Of a stretch of 28,319 nt of DNA, positions 19,763 to 28,319 are shown one piece after another. The notes under the pieces are model-generated. The model did not search any database and was not told the origin of the DNA. It was given only the letters and a program-made list of their open reading frames with translations. Position numbers and translations under genes: made by a program. Every line of letters starts with the position of its first letter. Within the stretch, counting starts at the first letter, position 1. Source of the DNA: Euprymna scolopes (taxonomy: Eukaryota; Mollusca; Cephalopoda; Sepiida; Sepiolidae); contig CM044514.1 in NCBI GenBank assembly GCA_024364805.1, positions 81,012,117 to 81,040,435 of the forward strand, in the 5' to 3' direction.

Positions 19763-20053
19763 TCACTAATTATCAAGGCCCGAAGGCCCCTCAAGGATAA
19801 TGGTTATAAGCGTACGGTAGTCAATGGGAAAATATCGTAGTAATCTTTAGTAGTAGAAATTTGGTAAATTGGATTACTTATGGGGACGGTTTATCAAGAA
19901 CTTGTTCATGTTGGACTTGAAGACGACCATATTGTAGTCAGTCGGAAAGCAGGAAAACAGAACAGTTATACAGATGTGCAGTTCTGAGAAAGAAGCTTTG
20001 TTCATGGAATCTATACTAAGGTTAAGACACGGATAAAAAGTGTGGGAAATCAT
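19763..20053 (-). repeat. Repeat family D, copy 2, with a 65-codon frame
   Basis: This is the sister of 15383-15676. On the minus strand an open frame runs from 20071 to 19874 and contains HTFYPCLNLSIDSMNKASF, CFPTDYNMVVFKSN and NKFLINRPHK before a stop, at the same place as the terminal stop in copy 1. Composition is unremarkable, and I see no signal peptide, cysteine pattern or known fold. It ends about 35 bases left of the LTR element. It may be a small gene of an unknown element or a non-coding repeat that happens to stay open. Confidence 0.55.
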
Positions 20054-20086
20054 TGGTAGTGGTTTCAGCAAACGAGTATGAGCGAC

Positions 20087-20777
20087 CCTTTTCTAGTCTC
20101 GCACAAAAATGTGCTCACATCTCGAGCCATTTTTCTTGTCATACATATACGCGCACACATACACACACGTTGATATACTCACGTTCGTGCACATATATTC
20201 ACGTGCATACACACACACACTAACGTACACACATGTACTCACATATATGCACTCATATGCATACATGGGCAACATCACTTCCCCTTTGAAGGAAATCCAC
20301 ACATGCGCAAAAGACCACCGGAAACAACTATAAAAGCAAGAGACCTGAGCTGTTTAACCTTTTTTCGATTTGCCTTCTGAGCTGAGCGATTTGCCTTCTG
20401 AGCTGAGCGGTCGACTAACCAAACAGCTCCCTTGCAGGGCACGCGTGCCCGCACACCTCACGCCACCTGCTACTATGTGTGGGGGCAAGAGTCAACAGAT
20501 AGTACGCACACCTTACATGCTTTCTATCTTTATGGCCAGGATTGACTTTTTCTCTCTCTCTATACAACCATAAACTTTCCTTCTCACCAGTTAACAGCGA
20601 GAGACGCACGCAAAACTAAACACGTGCTGTACCCTTTTCTTTCATTTGTTTCTTCACAAAATAAATCCTAGTTCATTTAATTCCATTTAACACATAGTTC
20701 GTCTGTTTCTCAATTGAATTCCTTTTTCCTATTTTGTACGACTGGGGGATATATATAATATACCCCAGTCCACAACA
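20087..20777 (+). repeat. Left LTR of the compact LTR element
   Basis: It is homologous to 21685-22031 over its first 350 bases and ends ACAACA just before the primer-binding site. It contains a CA/TA-rich microsatellite-like block at about 20145-20260, TATAAAAG at 20329-20336 (core promoter), AATAAA at 20660-20665 (polyadenylation signal) and near its 3' end a perfect 8-bp inverted repeat, GACTGGGG (20740-20747) with CCCCAGTC (20763-20770), enclosing an AT-only-like loop. A 22-base unit GATTTGCCTTCTGAGCTGAG(CG) occurs twice in tandem near 20368-20410 but once in the right LTR. Confidence 0.75.
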
Positions 20778-20780
20778 AAT

Positions 20781-20798
20781 TGGTGACACCCGAATGCG
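20781..20798 (+). promoter_or_regulatory. Primer-binding site
   Basis: TGGTGACACCCGAATGCG lies three bases after the left LTR. The leading TGG pairs with the CCA end of a tRNA, and TGGTGAC is a common start for Gypsy-type primer-binding sites. The primer tRNA cannot be named from this alone. Confidence 0.6.
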
Positions 20799-21671
20799 AG
20801 ATGAACACGCATTTCTCTTCAATACTACAAGTCCCGACCAATGTGAAACGAACAAGCATGGTGACCCTACTTTTTTTAAATGAATTGTTTTGAGCAGGAT
20901 GTGCGTTTTGTTTGATATAAAAAAAAACGAATATTTCAACAAAGAAAAACAAGTGAACTACAATGATGAAACCCCTCGTCAGACTCGGCAGAAAAATAGA
21001 CACGGAGCTGTCGACTTCAACCCGAATATAAAGAAAAATTTGAGATCGACAAACATTTTTCATGGTTTCCTGACATTACCCTGCAACAAATGCGAGGAGC
21101 AAAATCACATAGACCTATACACATTCTCTCCCGCACAGCAGATGCAACAACAATGAAACAATTACAGGACATCCCTATTAACATATAGGAAGAAGTTGAA
21201 TCAACAATATGAGCTGAGATGCACCACGCACATTGATAAACTCACAACTGGAAGTTTCGTTGACAACTGGCAACTGGACACTACCGTTCAACACGAACAA
21301 ATGTGCAACTAGCGCTCGTACAGACAATGCACACACTACCGCAGACTCACTTGCAAAGACACTGTCAACTTGACACACCACGTCAACACAAAACAAAAAA
21401 ATTTCCTTCCAAACGAACAATTGACTTCATTGTCCAAGCAACTCGTTGCACATGTCAGCACACAACAACAAAAAAACAAAACGAATGTCAGCCTAAAAAA
21501 AAAGAATAAACGCCTTTTCCACGTGTAAGTAAATACTATTTTTTACGAACAAGCTCCGTTTTTTACGTTTTTTAAATAACCACACCAACAGCAAAAAAAA
21601 AAAAAAAAAGCAGGACGAATATTACTTAAAAAAAGAAAAAAAAGATATATACACTGCATATATTTATTTTT

Positions 21672-21684
21672 CCTGGGAAGGGGA
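21672..21684 (+). promoter_or_regulatory. Polypurine tract
   Basis: GGGAAGGGGAG lies directly before the right LTR, which starts TGTTGTGCAGGCC. A purine run at this point is what primes second-strand synthesis in LTR elements and confirms the plus orientation. Confidence 0.65.
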
Positions 21685-22031
21685 GTGTTGTGCAGGCCTT
21701 TTCTCGTCTCGCACAAAAACGCGCGTTCACATCTCAAGCCATTTTTCTTGTCATACACGCACACAAGCATACGCGCACACATACACACATGTAGATATAT
21801 TCACGTTCGTGTACACTCACATTCACGTGCATACACACACTAACGTACACACATGTACTCACATACACACACTCATACACAACGTCACTTCCCCTTTGAA
21901 GGAAATCTACACATGCGCAAAACACCACCGGAAACAACTATAAAAGCAAGAGACCTGAGCTGTTTAACCCTTTTTCGATTCACCTTCCGAGCTGAGTAGT
22001 CAACGGACTAAACTGCTCCCTTGCAGGGCGC
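21685..22031 (+). repeat. Right LTR, first half only
   Basis: It starts with TG, repeats the CA-rich block and TATAAAAG (21939-21946), and is similar to the left LTR up to CTCCCTTGCAGGGC at about 22030. There the sequence changes directly into the LINE fragment on the opposite strand. Confidence 0.75.
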
Positions 22032-22640
22032 GTTGTGGATTAGACTTGTACGCCACACCCTATTACAAGCCTTTGATATGTCAAGAGCAATTGCCCTATA
22101 AAGAAGTCTCCATCGAGAGATTCACTAAACCTATGGGATATAACTGTTAGCACATCTGCTGTAGATCTAGCAAAATGGAAACCATATTGCATGTCACTGA
22201 GGAGGTTATTTTTGCTGAAATGGTTAACTACTTCTCTATTTAACAGATTCCAGCAACTTACTCATGATGTACAGGAGACTGATTGCTCTGTATTAAGAAG
22301 GAAATAACCAATCACCTGAATTTTTAAATACGGGATGTACTGATGAGGTTTTCCAAGGTGAAGTAATTCTCCTCAAGACGACGCTTAAACAGATTTTTAA
22401 GTATGGGAGCTAGTTCTAGTTAAAAGTTAAACTTTTTCAGCACTATAATTGGAATACCTTTAGGGCCCTGATCGCATATAATAAAATTAGCTGCAAACTT
22501 CTTGGCAAAGAGTTTTGCTTTGTTTGATGCTGACGAGATTACCTTGGGTCCATTGATAGTTGAGACAGAGCACACACTTCTATTCAGGATCCTGTTTGAG
22601 ATTGGTTCTGTGCAACCCACCAAATTAGCTTCACTTTAAT
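22031..22640 (-). mobile_element. LINE reverse transcriptase fragment (jockey/CR1 group)
   Basis: Reading leftwards from about 22640, the frame gives NRILNRSVCSVSTINGPKVI and ASNKAKLFAKKFAAN (the stretch before the RT), then GPKGIPIIVLK (family: GPDKIPVVILK), LKNLFKRRLEENYFTLEN, SDMQYGFHFARSTADVLT (family: QYGFRxxRSTxDxLT) and AIALDISKA with the motif-A aspartate near 22070-22100, ending in RVWRTSLIH at the LTR junction. A block of roughly 35 residues before GPKGIP is missing and several frameshifts and stops are present. The catalytic YxDD motif, thumb and endonuclease are absent. It is cut at its 3' end exactly where the compact LTR element stops. Confidence 0.78.
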
Positions 22641-22964
22641 GACAAACTCTTAACACATGTACTTCATCATTTTTTGGATGACTAGATGGTGTGAGTCGTT
22701 CCAACGAATGGACTTTCTATTGAAACAATCGACTTCTAACTTGAGATTCCAATGTAAACACGTATTACCGTTGGCAGGAAACCATACTGAATATCCACTC
22801 TAGACAAGGGACATAACTAAATATATAAAATAAGGCCACCAAGTTCGATAACTCAAACTTTAACATTGCTAGTATCTTCTGGTGTCAGATGCAAGTCAAA
22901 GTTCCGACAAAAAGAAAGAAGAATAGGAAAAAACAAACAAACCTGCTTATTAACATGACAAGTC
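22641..22964. other. Unassigned DNA between the LINE and copia fossils
   Basis: This could hold the 3' untranslated part of the copia element or a piece of its LTR, but no second copy exists in the window to prove it. No frame of interest is seen. Confidence 0.35.
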
Positions 22965-25320
22965 TCTTAAAATCTCAATAGAGGCTCCCATCTTTGTCAA
23001 ACAGTTTGCATCATGTTCATGTCCACTGATCCATTCAATTTGAATTTCTTCCAATGTTTACATTTTCTTTACTCTGGTCCCATCAACTCTCAAACGTCTG
23101 TCGCTTACAAGATTAGATGATTTTAAGGTCTCTACCAAAGATGCGCAGTCTGATTTGCAAAGAACTTTAGGCAACTTGGGTAATCTGAAGACTTCTTGCA
23201 GCATGGCATCTATCAATACACCTGCATCATCTGCTACAAGAGTCTCGGATGTCAATGGGCTCTTTGTTACATGGTCAAGTTTTTTTGATAACCAGCACAT
23301 AGGAGCCAGTCTATTCATCTTATCATATACAAAGATGATAAATCCACCCTGTGAGGAACCATCCTCCGAGCTGACATAGGTAGCGTCAGAATAGCAAACC
23401 ACACTCAAATCTGAAGGATTTTCCAGCTGTGGAAAGGATAACGAACCTGTCTTTGATTTAAGCTTTAATAGTGACTTGTTGCTTCAAAACGTAATTTTCC
23501 GGTATTACTCATCCTACACACATCAAATGATACATAAGGTCGAGTCTGGGTAGATGCCCACATCATTTGACCTGTTAGTCTTTTTAAATCTGTCTTCTCT
23601 TCACTCAGTTCATCATTTTTCTTTAATGATCTTCCTTTCTTTATATCTATTGGAGAAATAGATGACACATAATTGTTTTGGTTTATAATGATCCCATCTT
23701 CCGTTTGTCTAATGCACAATCCCAGAAATTTGAAGAAATTTCATGCATTCTAACATTGAATATTTCTTTAATTCTGAAATCACATTAAAAAAATAATCAT
23801 TTCCACAAAATATAAAGTCATCTACATGTATTGCCAGAATATCCATCAAGTTCTCGGATTAATCATGCAAAAAAAAAAAAAACAAAAAAAAAAAAAGTAC
23901 ATTGTTATATGCACTCACCATTCCTTTTAAGTTAATTTCTGAGTAACGTCCTTGTACCATGAACAGGGCACATAATTCAATCTATAAATACATCTTTTCT
24001 GCTTCCACACTTGTAACTCTGGACATGCCTCAGATGGTGGTCTGAGAAATACTCCTCTTTCTAGCATATCACCTTGTAAAAATACTAAGGTGAAATCAAG
24101 GGTCTCCACCTGCAAATTCTTAACGAAAGCTGTTAACATTGCAAACCGTATAGCTTCACGGCTGCTTGTTAGAGAGTCTGTTTTACGGTTGTGTGAATTT
24201 TCATCTGCTACAAGACGAGTCTTCGTTATCTTTTTTGTTATCCTTAACTTTCTCTGTTATCACCCATCTTGTTGATATGCATTTTTGACCTTTGTTAGGG
24301 ACACATTCATACACTTCATGAGTTTTCATGTTTTTTATTTATTTCTCCTTTGCATCAATCACATCTTTTGTTCTTGTTCAATTGTGAGGAAAACATGTTC
24401 TCCATGATCTCCTTCTGTTACTTGAAGTTCCCACCACTGATCAACCTTATCCCAATTGATACACACTGAACATTCATTTTCTGCAGCTGGTTCTATATCC
24501 CACCAATGGCCATAATTTCCAGTTGATTTTGGTTGTGTACTCATGATCTTTCCCTTTTTCCACTCATTACTTCCCATAAGTTTATATTCCACTATTTTCC
24601 CTTTACTCGGCCTTGTAGTTCCTCACTGTTACTATTGGAATTTTCATGTTGATCTACAACTTTCTCTTCCAAGACTTCATTAATCTCATTTAAGGGAATT
24701 ATATTTTCTTTATTCCTTGGCCTTCTAATATCCATGTTTACCTTCATCAAGTGACATGGATGCATTCTGTAGAATGCTCCTCCATATTAGATCAATACAC
24801 ATTAATACCCAAAACTTTGGCAGAACCACACCATCCTTTATAGCTTTGTCTTCTATAGTAACACTGTCCCCTGTCACAAATCGTTCATCCACATAATGTC
24901 TTATATTAAATCGTAGTGCTCTCTGAATATTTTCACTTGATTCAGCCTCCACGAACCCATTTTTTTTTTCTGAATTTAAGGCATTTAAATTTATTCTAAC
25001 TATATCACTGGTTGTTGAAGCGTCTAATGCGGGTAACTGGTTTATCAAAACTGATGGCCTATTTATATTGGATCTAAAAACAATTTCATTTGGGCTATGT
25101 CCAGAATGATTCCGAAGAGAATTTTTGGCACTAAAAGCCCAAGCCAAAGCAATTTCTGGTTGACATTTCTCATCTTCCAATGTTTTCTCCATTGCTTCAG
25201 GCAATATTAGATTGTGACGTTTTACAATGCCATTACTGAATGGACTTTCAGCAGTTGTAGTGCAAGTTTATCAGAACATTCCATTAAAATATTTGTAAAA
25301 CACAATCCAGATGCAACATT
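22965..25320 (-). mobile_element. Ty1/copia-type LTR retrotransposon fossil (pol)
   Basis: On the minus strand, parts of a copia pol lie in the normal order. The integrase core end (ESPFSNG region, near 25240) and integrase C-terminal part extend to about 24725. A tryptophan-rich linker lies near 24360-24590. The RVT_2 reverse transcriptase (VFLQGDMLERGVFLRPP near 24040-24085, catalytic HVDDF near 23820) is followed by RNase H with CYSDAT near 23380 and the WISGH region near 23030. Integrase before RT is the defining copia order. Gag, protease, the front of integrase and both LTRs are not seen. It is broken, with roughly six to nine interruptions, and looks old. The wording is that of metazoan copia elements (GalEA or related clades). 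Confidence 0.85.
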
Positions 25321-25329
25321 GTGGCGATG

Positions 25330-25540
25330 GGACAGAAGTTGGAGCTTAGTTGACAAAACTCTTTTCTTGGACCCTATCTAGGAGGAAGAGGCAAGCGGTA
25401 GATGCTCCAACCTAGATGTGGCAACAATACTCTATGCCTCGGCAAATAGTGGCCTTGTTAGGGGTAATTCAAATCCAGTTCGTTCCACAAAAATCACTAT
25501 CACTTATGATGTTGGCAACCTTCTAGTAGTCCCTCCTGTC
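25330..25540 (+). repeat. SINE-like element sharing its body with 12133-12177 and 12361-12420
   Basis: The block 25468-25513 repeats TTCGTTCCACAAAAATCA and CACTTATGATGTT seen at 12 kb. The preceding AATTCAAATCC is a weakened B box. In front lie two overlapping inverted repeats: GTTGGAGC (25338-25345) with GCTCCAAC (25404-25411), and ATCTAGG (25376-25382) with CCTAGAT (25411-25417). It sits at the upstream edge of the copia fossil. No target-site duplication is clear. Confidence 0.5.
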
Positions 25541-26364
25541 AATACCCAATATCTTAAGAATTCTAACTACCACAGGAAATTATGGAGAAAGAAAAAAAAA
25601 CAACGCATTCTATTCCTGAAGGTGTTATATCACAGAAAATTTGATTATAAACAAATATTTATATTTTTAAATCCTGCAGTGTACTGCTTTTCTAAAATTA
25701 CAGATTGTATTTAAATTTTATAGCGTTTACATAGAGGGAAATATCTACTTAATCTTTATTCGAGTTTTCTGTTCTACGATGATTTCAAATTCAGCACTGA
25801 TGGAATGCTTTTTTTTCTGAAATATAATTTGACATTAGAAATAAGCGTTGGATCAAGACCTAAACATTTGCCAACATTTTATTTCGTTTTTCGTTTCTTT
25901 CTGTTCTTATAACTTTTGATTTCATTAAAACAAGCATGGTGTTGGTTATTTTTAATTCCTTTCATATTCTGTCATTACAAACATTAGACAATGGTATAAA
26001 AAAAATAAATCTTTTACTTTTGTCGCATGTTTTAAGGATGGTAACAAAAAATGCAGCTAAGAACAAAATATCTGAATTGAAATGTCAAATAGAGATTATA
26101 ATAAAAAAGATGAAAAACTACCGTTTCTAATTGAATGAGACAAAATTGATTTGTGAATGTTTGACATGTCTTTTCCAGAATGCAAAGAAACGTTTTAATT
26201 CATTCTTTTTTTCAGTGATGTTTCAGTTAATAATGGTCGTTTAAAATGGATAATTTTGTCCTGCGTTTGAAGAGGAAAATGAATTTTTTTTGCTTTTCTT
26301 TTGCATTCATGATTTTTTAAACGTCTCTTTATTGCCAGTTTAGGTAATCTATTTATATTTTGGT
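25541..26364. other. AT-rich DNA, no gene seen
   Basis: Frames at 25418-25714 and 25936-26130 lack known motifs, and the first runs through the SINE-like block. The sequence becomes steadily T-rich toward the minisatellite. Confidence 0.45.
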
Positions 26365-26890
26365 TTGTTATCCTTTTTGTTCATTTGTTTTCGTCATTTT
26401 TTGCTTTTTTTTTGGTTCTCGTTTTCGTCTTTTTGTTTTTTTGGTTCTTGTTTTCGTCTGTTTTTGTATTTTTGTACTTGTTTTCGTTCTAGCTTTCGTC
26501 CTTTTTCCGTTCTTGTTTTCGTCCTTTTTTCTGTCCTTTGTTATCTTCGTTCTTGTTTTCGTCTGTTTTTTTTCCTGTCTTGTTTTCATCCTTTGTTTTT
26601 TTGTTTTTTCGTCCTTTTTTGTTTTTTCGATCTTGTTTTCGTCCTTTTTTTTTTAGTTCGTTTTCGTCCTTTTTTATTTTTCGTTTTTGTTTTCCTTTTT
26701 TTGTTTTTTCCTTCTTGTTTTCGTCCTTTTTTTTTTTTTTCGTTTTTGTTTTTTCGTGTGTTTTATTTTTCGTAATTTTTTGTTTTTCGTTTTTTTTTTC
26801 GTTTATTTTTATCGTGTATTTATTTTCGTCTTTTTTTAAATTTTTATTCGTCTTTTTGGATTTTTGTTCGTCTTTTTATTTTGTTTACTA
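26365..26890 (+). repeat. T-rich minisatellite with recurring TTTTCGTC core
   Basis: About 525 bases are built from diverged units of roughly 20-25 bases of the form GTTCTTGTTTTCGTCCTTTTT, with unit length varying through the T runs. The plus strand has few A's, and TTCGTC recurs many times. Because the tract is nearly free of stops, long Phe/Ser/Val-rich frames appear on the plus strand and Lys/Thr/Arg-rich ones on the minus strand. They are by-products of composition, not genes. Confidence 0.85.
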
Positions 26891-27224
26891 CACCAAAACT
26901 ACATAATAAAATGTCATTTTTATATTTTAGGTAAGTTCAATTATCACCTACCTTCACTATGGTAATTCAATTCCCGAGTCATCACATGCGTGCCATGTTG
27001 TCATTGGTCATTTGGCAGTTTTTTCTTGGAATTCTTAACAGATCTTTACCATTACTACTTTGAATAAATAATTGTAAGTAATGAGTTTTTAACTATTCAT
27101 TGGTTTTCAAGTGTGTCTTCTTACCTGTTCGTATATTGTCTCCATATATATGTGAATGGTGTGACTTTGTGTGCATAAAATCATCTGAACATGCATAAAA
27201 GCAGTGTCATTGTAAGGTTGACTA
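26891..27224. other. Short unique spacer
   Basis: Unremarkable AT-rich DNA lies between the minisatellite and the LINE fragment. No gene or repeat is recognised. Confidence 0.4.
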
Positions 27225-28110
27225 AATGGATTTGCCTGCCAAATCAGTAGCCACGTGTGAGGCCCATTATCATATACTTTTTGGTAATCTATGCCACACT
27301 TAGGTTTCTTTGTCTCTTCTTACAGTCCTCAAGGATGATTATTTATTAATAACTAATCTTTGATGCTTAAACAATTCCTCCTTCACCTTACTTGTTCTTT
27401 TTCTAAGTATGCTCTAGAGAAGAGGTGTTGGTACATGTTTGCAACCAGACCAGTGAAGAGCTTGTAGGTAGTAGTGAGAGAGCAGATGGATCTGTATTTA
27501 CGAGGACATTGTGTTTTACTTGTTTTTGGTATGATAGTTGTATCACCTTTTAAAAGCCATGCTGGTGTAGCCTCTGCACTCCTTAATAGTCTGTTGAAGC
27601 AACTACTATAATGACCATGCAGTGCTTTTGGTCGTTTAAGACAGAAATTGGGTAGGTTGTCTATGCCAGGCTTTTTGTACTTTTGGAATTGATTTTGTTT
27701 TAGTATGCTAGCAGGATTTTCTGGCATTTCAGGTTTGTTTTTGTTACTTTTTCCAACATCTATGATCCATTGAACCTCTTCATTTTAAGTAACATCATTT
27801 TCGAATAAAGCCCTTCAATAATCCTCCAACTTTTGGTTTTCATGTGATTTTTCTATCGTTATTGTGTCCCTTATTAGGTTAGAGTAGAATAGTCATGCAT
27901 TTTGCTAAAACTGTTTATTTTTGGTTTTCATCCTATGCTTGTTTTGTTTTTTCTTTATCCTTTTAGCAAATGCTGGGATCCTGCCCTATAGTTCCCTTGC
28001 TACGCTGTTCGTTTCCTCTACTTTTGTGCTATATTTTAGACTGAACCTGCAGATGGTGTTTTCCAATTGCCCCTGCATTGCATGAGCGACAAGAATTGAT
28101 TTAATACAAT
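27225..28110 (-). mobile_element. LINE reverse transcriptase fragment (R2/NeSL-like)
   Basis: Read leftwards, a basic stretch (KKQNKHRMKTKNKQF) near 27905-27955 precedes QNAWLFYSNLIRDTITIEK, then EEVQWIIDVGKSNKN, then the open frame 27727-27383. That frame has KPGIDNLPNFCLKR (family: SPGIDKLPNFWLK), TIIPKTSKTQCPRKYRSI (family: LIPKxxxTxxPxKYRPI) and TTYKLFTGLVANMYQHL. Beyond it comes GIDYQKVYDNGPHTW (near 27255-27300), with the motif-A Asp. Between these pieces are frameshifts and stops. The YADD motif and everything after it are missing. This RT type, with its IPK...YRPITCLPT...YKL wording, is closest to the R2/NeSL group. The exact clade is uncertain. Confidence 0.75.
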
Positions 28111-28319
28111 TCCTTTTTGTAAAAGGTTAAACTGATTTTGGAGCTTTTCGTTTTGTGCTCTGAACTCCCATTATTTTTGCTGTTGAAAATTAGGGACCAA
28201 TCTTTTAACAATGTAGAATCCTGCTGTACAAGACATCCAGTTCAACTCCGTGAGAGATGTGTTATATGGCACAGATCTTTTATTTGCGTCTCTCTCCGTT
28301 TCTTATTTGCGTCTCTCTC
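28111..28319. other. Window end with a 23-bp tandem duplication
   Basis: TTATTTGCGTCTCTCTC occurs at 28280-28296 and again at 28303-28319, a period of 23. The second copy runs to the edge, so this may be the start of a longer tandem array. The DNA between the LINE fragment and this point is not recognised and may be the 5' part of the LINE. Confidence 0.5.

Larger units (their letters stand above)
20087..22031 (+). mobile_element. Compact LTR retrotransposon fossil, no recognised gene
   Basis: Two direct long terminal repeats flank an internal region of about 900 bp. The element has a primer-binding site next to the left LTR and a polypurine tract next to the right one, so the orientation is plus. 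Over their best shared stretch the LTRs look about 95% alike, suggesting a fairly recent insertion. The right LTR is represented only by its first half and joins a LINE fragment. The internal region is far shorter than a full gag-pol (about 4-5 kb) and I recognise no gag, protease, RT or integrase. This looks like a non-autonomous derivative, probably of a Gypsy-type element. Confidence 0.75.

Noticed and set aside
20093-20333. Opposing Tyr/Cys/Val- and Thr/His-rich frames in the CA-rich block
   Set aside because: They arise from CA/TG dinucleotide repeats within the LTR and recur in the right LTR at 21543-21937 for the same reason.
20660-20665. AATAAA as the end of a host gene
   Set aside because: It lies inside the left LTR, where a polyadenylation signal of the element itself is expected.
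20781-21684. Gag or other gene in the internal region of the compact LTR element
   Set aside because: I see no capsid, zinc-knuckle, protease or RT motif. Frames are short and Thr/Gln/His-rich, following local composition.
26360-26906. Overlapping plus-strand frames of 98-136 codons and a lysine-rich minus-strand frame
   Set aside because: They are by-products of a T-rich repeat with few stops on either strand. The proteins are Phe/Ser/Val or Lys/Thr runs with no domain.
1-28319. CRISPR array, bacterial operon or prophage
   Set aside because: No regular spacer-repeat arrangement, ribosome-binding sites or dense coding exist. The content is typical of animal intergenic DNA.

Overview
The window looks like gene-poor, AT-rich animal DNA. 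I recognise no host gene in 28.3 kb. It is eukaryotic: long poly-T and poly-A tracts, CA/GT microsatellites, and relics of nearly every class of animal transposable element (Helitron, hAT, three kinds of LINE, Penelope, Ty1/copia, a compact LTR element, tRNA-box SINE pieces). No ribosome-binding sites, operons or dense coding are seen. The repertoire fits a lophotrochozoan invertebrate, possibly a cephalopod mollusc. That placement is inference and cannot be settled from the sequence alone.

Layout. Bases 1-6170 are AT-rich DNA with short old repeats: an inverted-orientation partner of a repeat at 8.9-9.2 kb, one of a repeat at 14.6-14.8 kb, a direct pair at 3.6 and 5.8 kb, and an unrecognised protein-like minus-strand frame at 4.6-4.8 kb. 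Bases 6175-10246 hold three same-orientation copies of one non-autonomous Helitron family; a fourth lies at 18194-18828. Bases 10514-11985 are a decayed hAT (ZBED-like) transposase, split by unrelated DNA that may be a later retroposon. Bases 12090-12420 hold SINE-like pieces with Pol III box matches and a strong hairpin. Bases 13.7-15.7 kb hold a hairpin-bearing duplicated motif and one copy of a 290-bp repeat with a conserved 65-codon frame; its sister is at 19763-20053.

The right half is a pile of retroelements. A LINE ORF2 tail lies at 16555-17190 (minus). A short Penelope-like element lies at 17310-17976, with inverted terminal arms, the end of a GIY-YIG-type domain, a tRNA-like Pol III module, a hammerhead-like fold and a perfect 13-bp target-site duplication. 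A compact LTR element lies at 20087-22031 with recognisable LTRs, primer-binding site and polypurine tract but no recognised gene. It abuts a jockey/CR1-group LINE RT fragment (22031-22640, minus), then a Ty1/copia pol fossil (22965-25320, minus) and another SINE-like block (25330-25540). A T-rich minisatellite with a recurring TTTTCGTC core fills 26365-26890, and an R2/NeSL-like LINE fragment (minus) closes the window.

Nothing here looks like a working pathway. The value is in element architecture: the complete, TSD-bounded mini-Penelope, the Helitron family with a variable internal repeat, and the paired unknown repeat with a conserved small reading frame.
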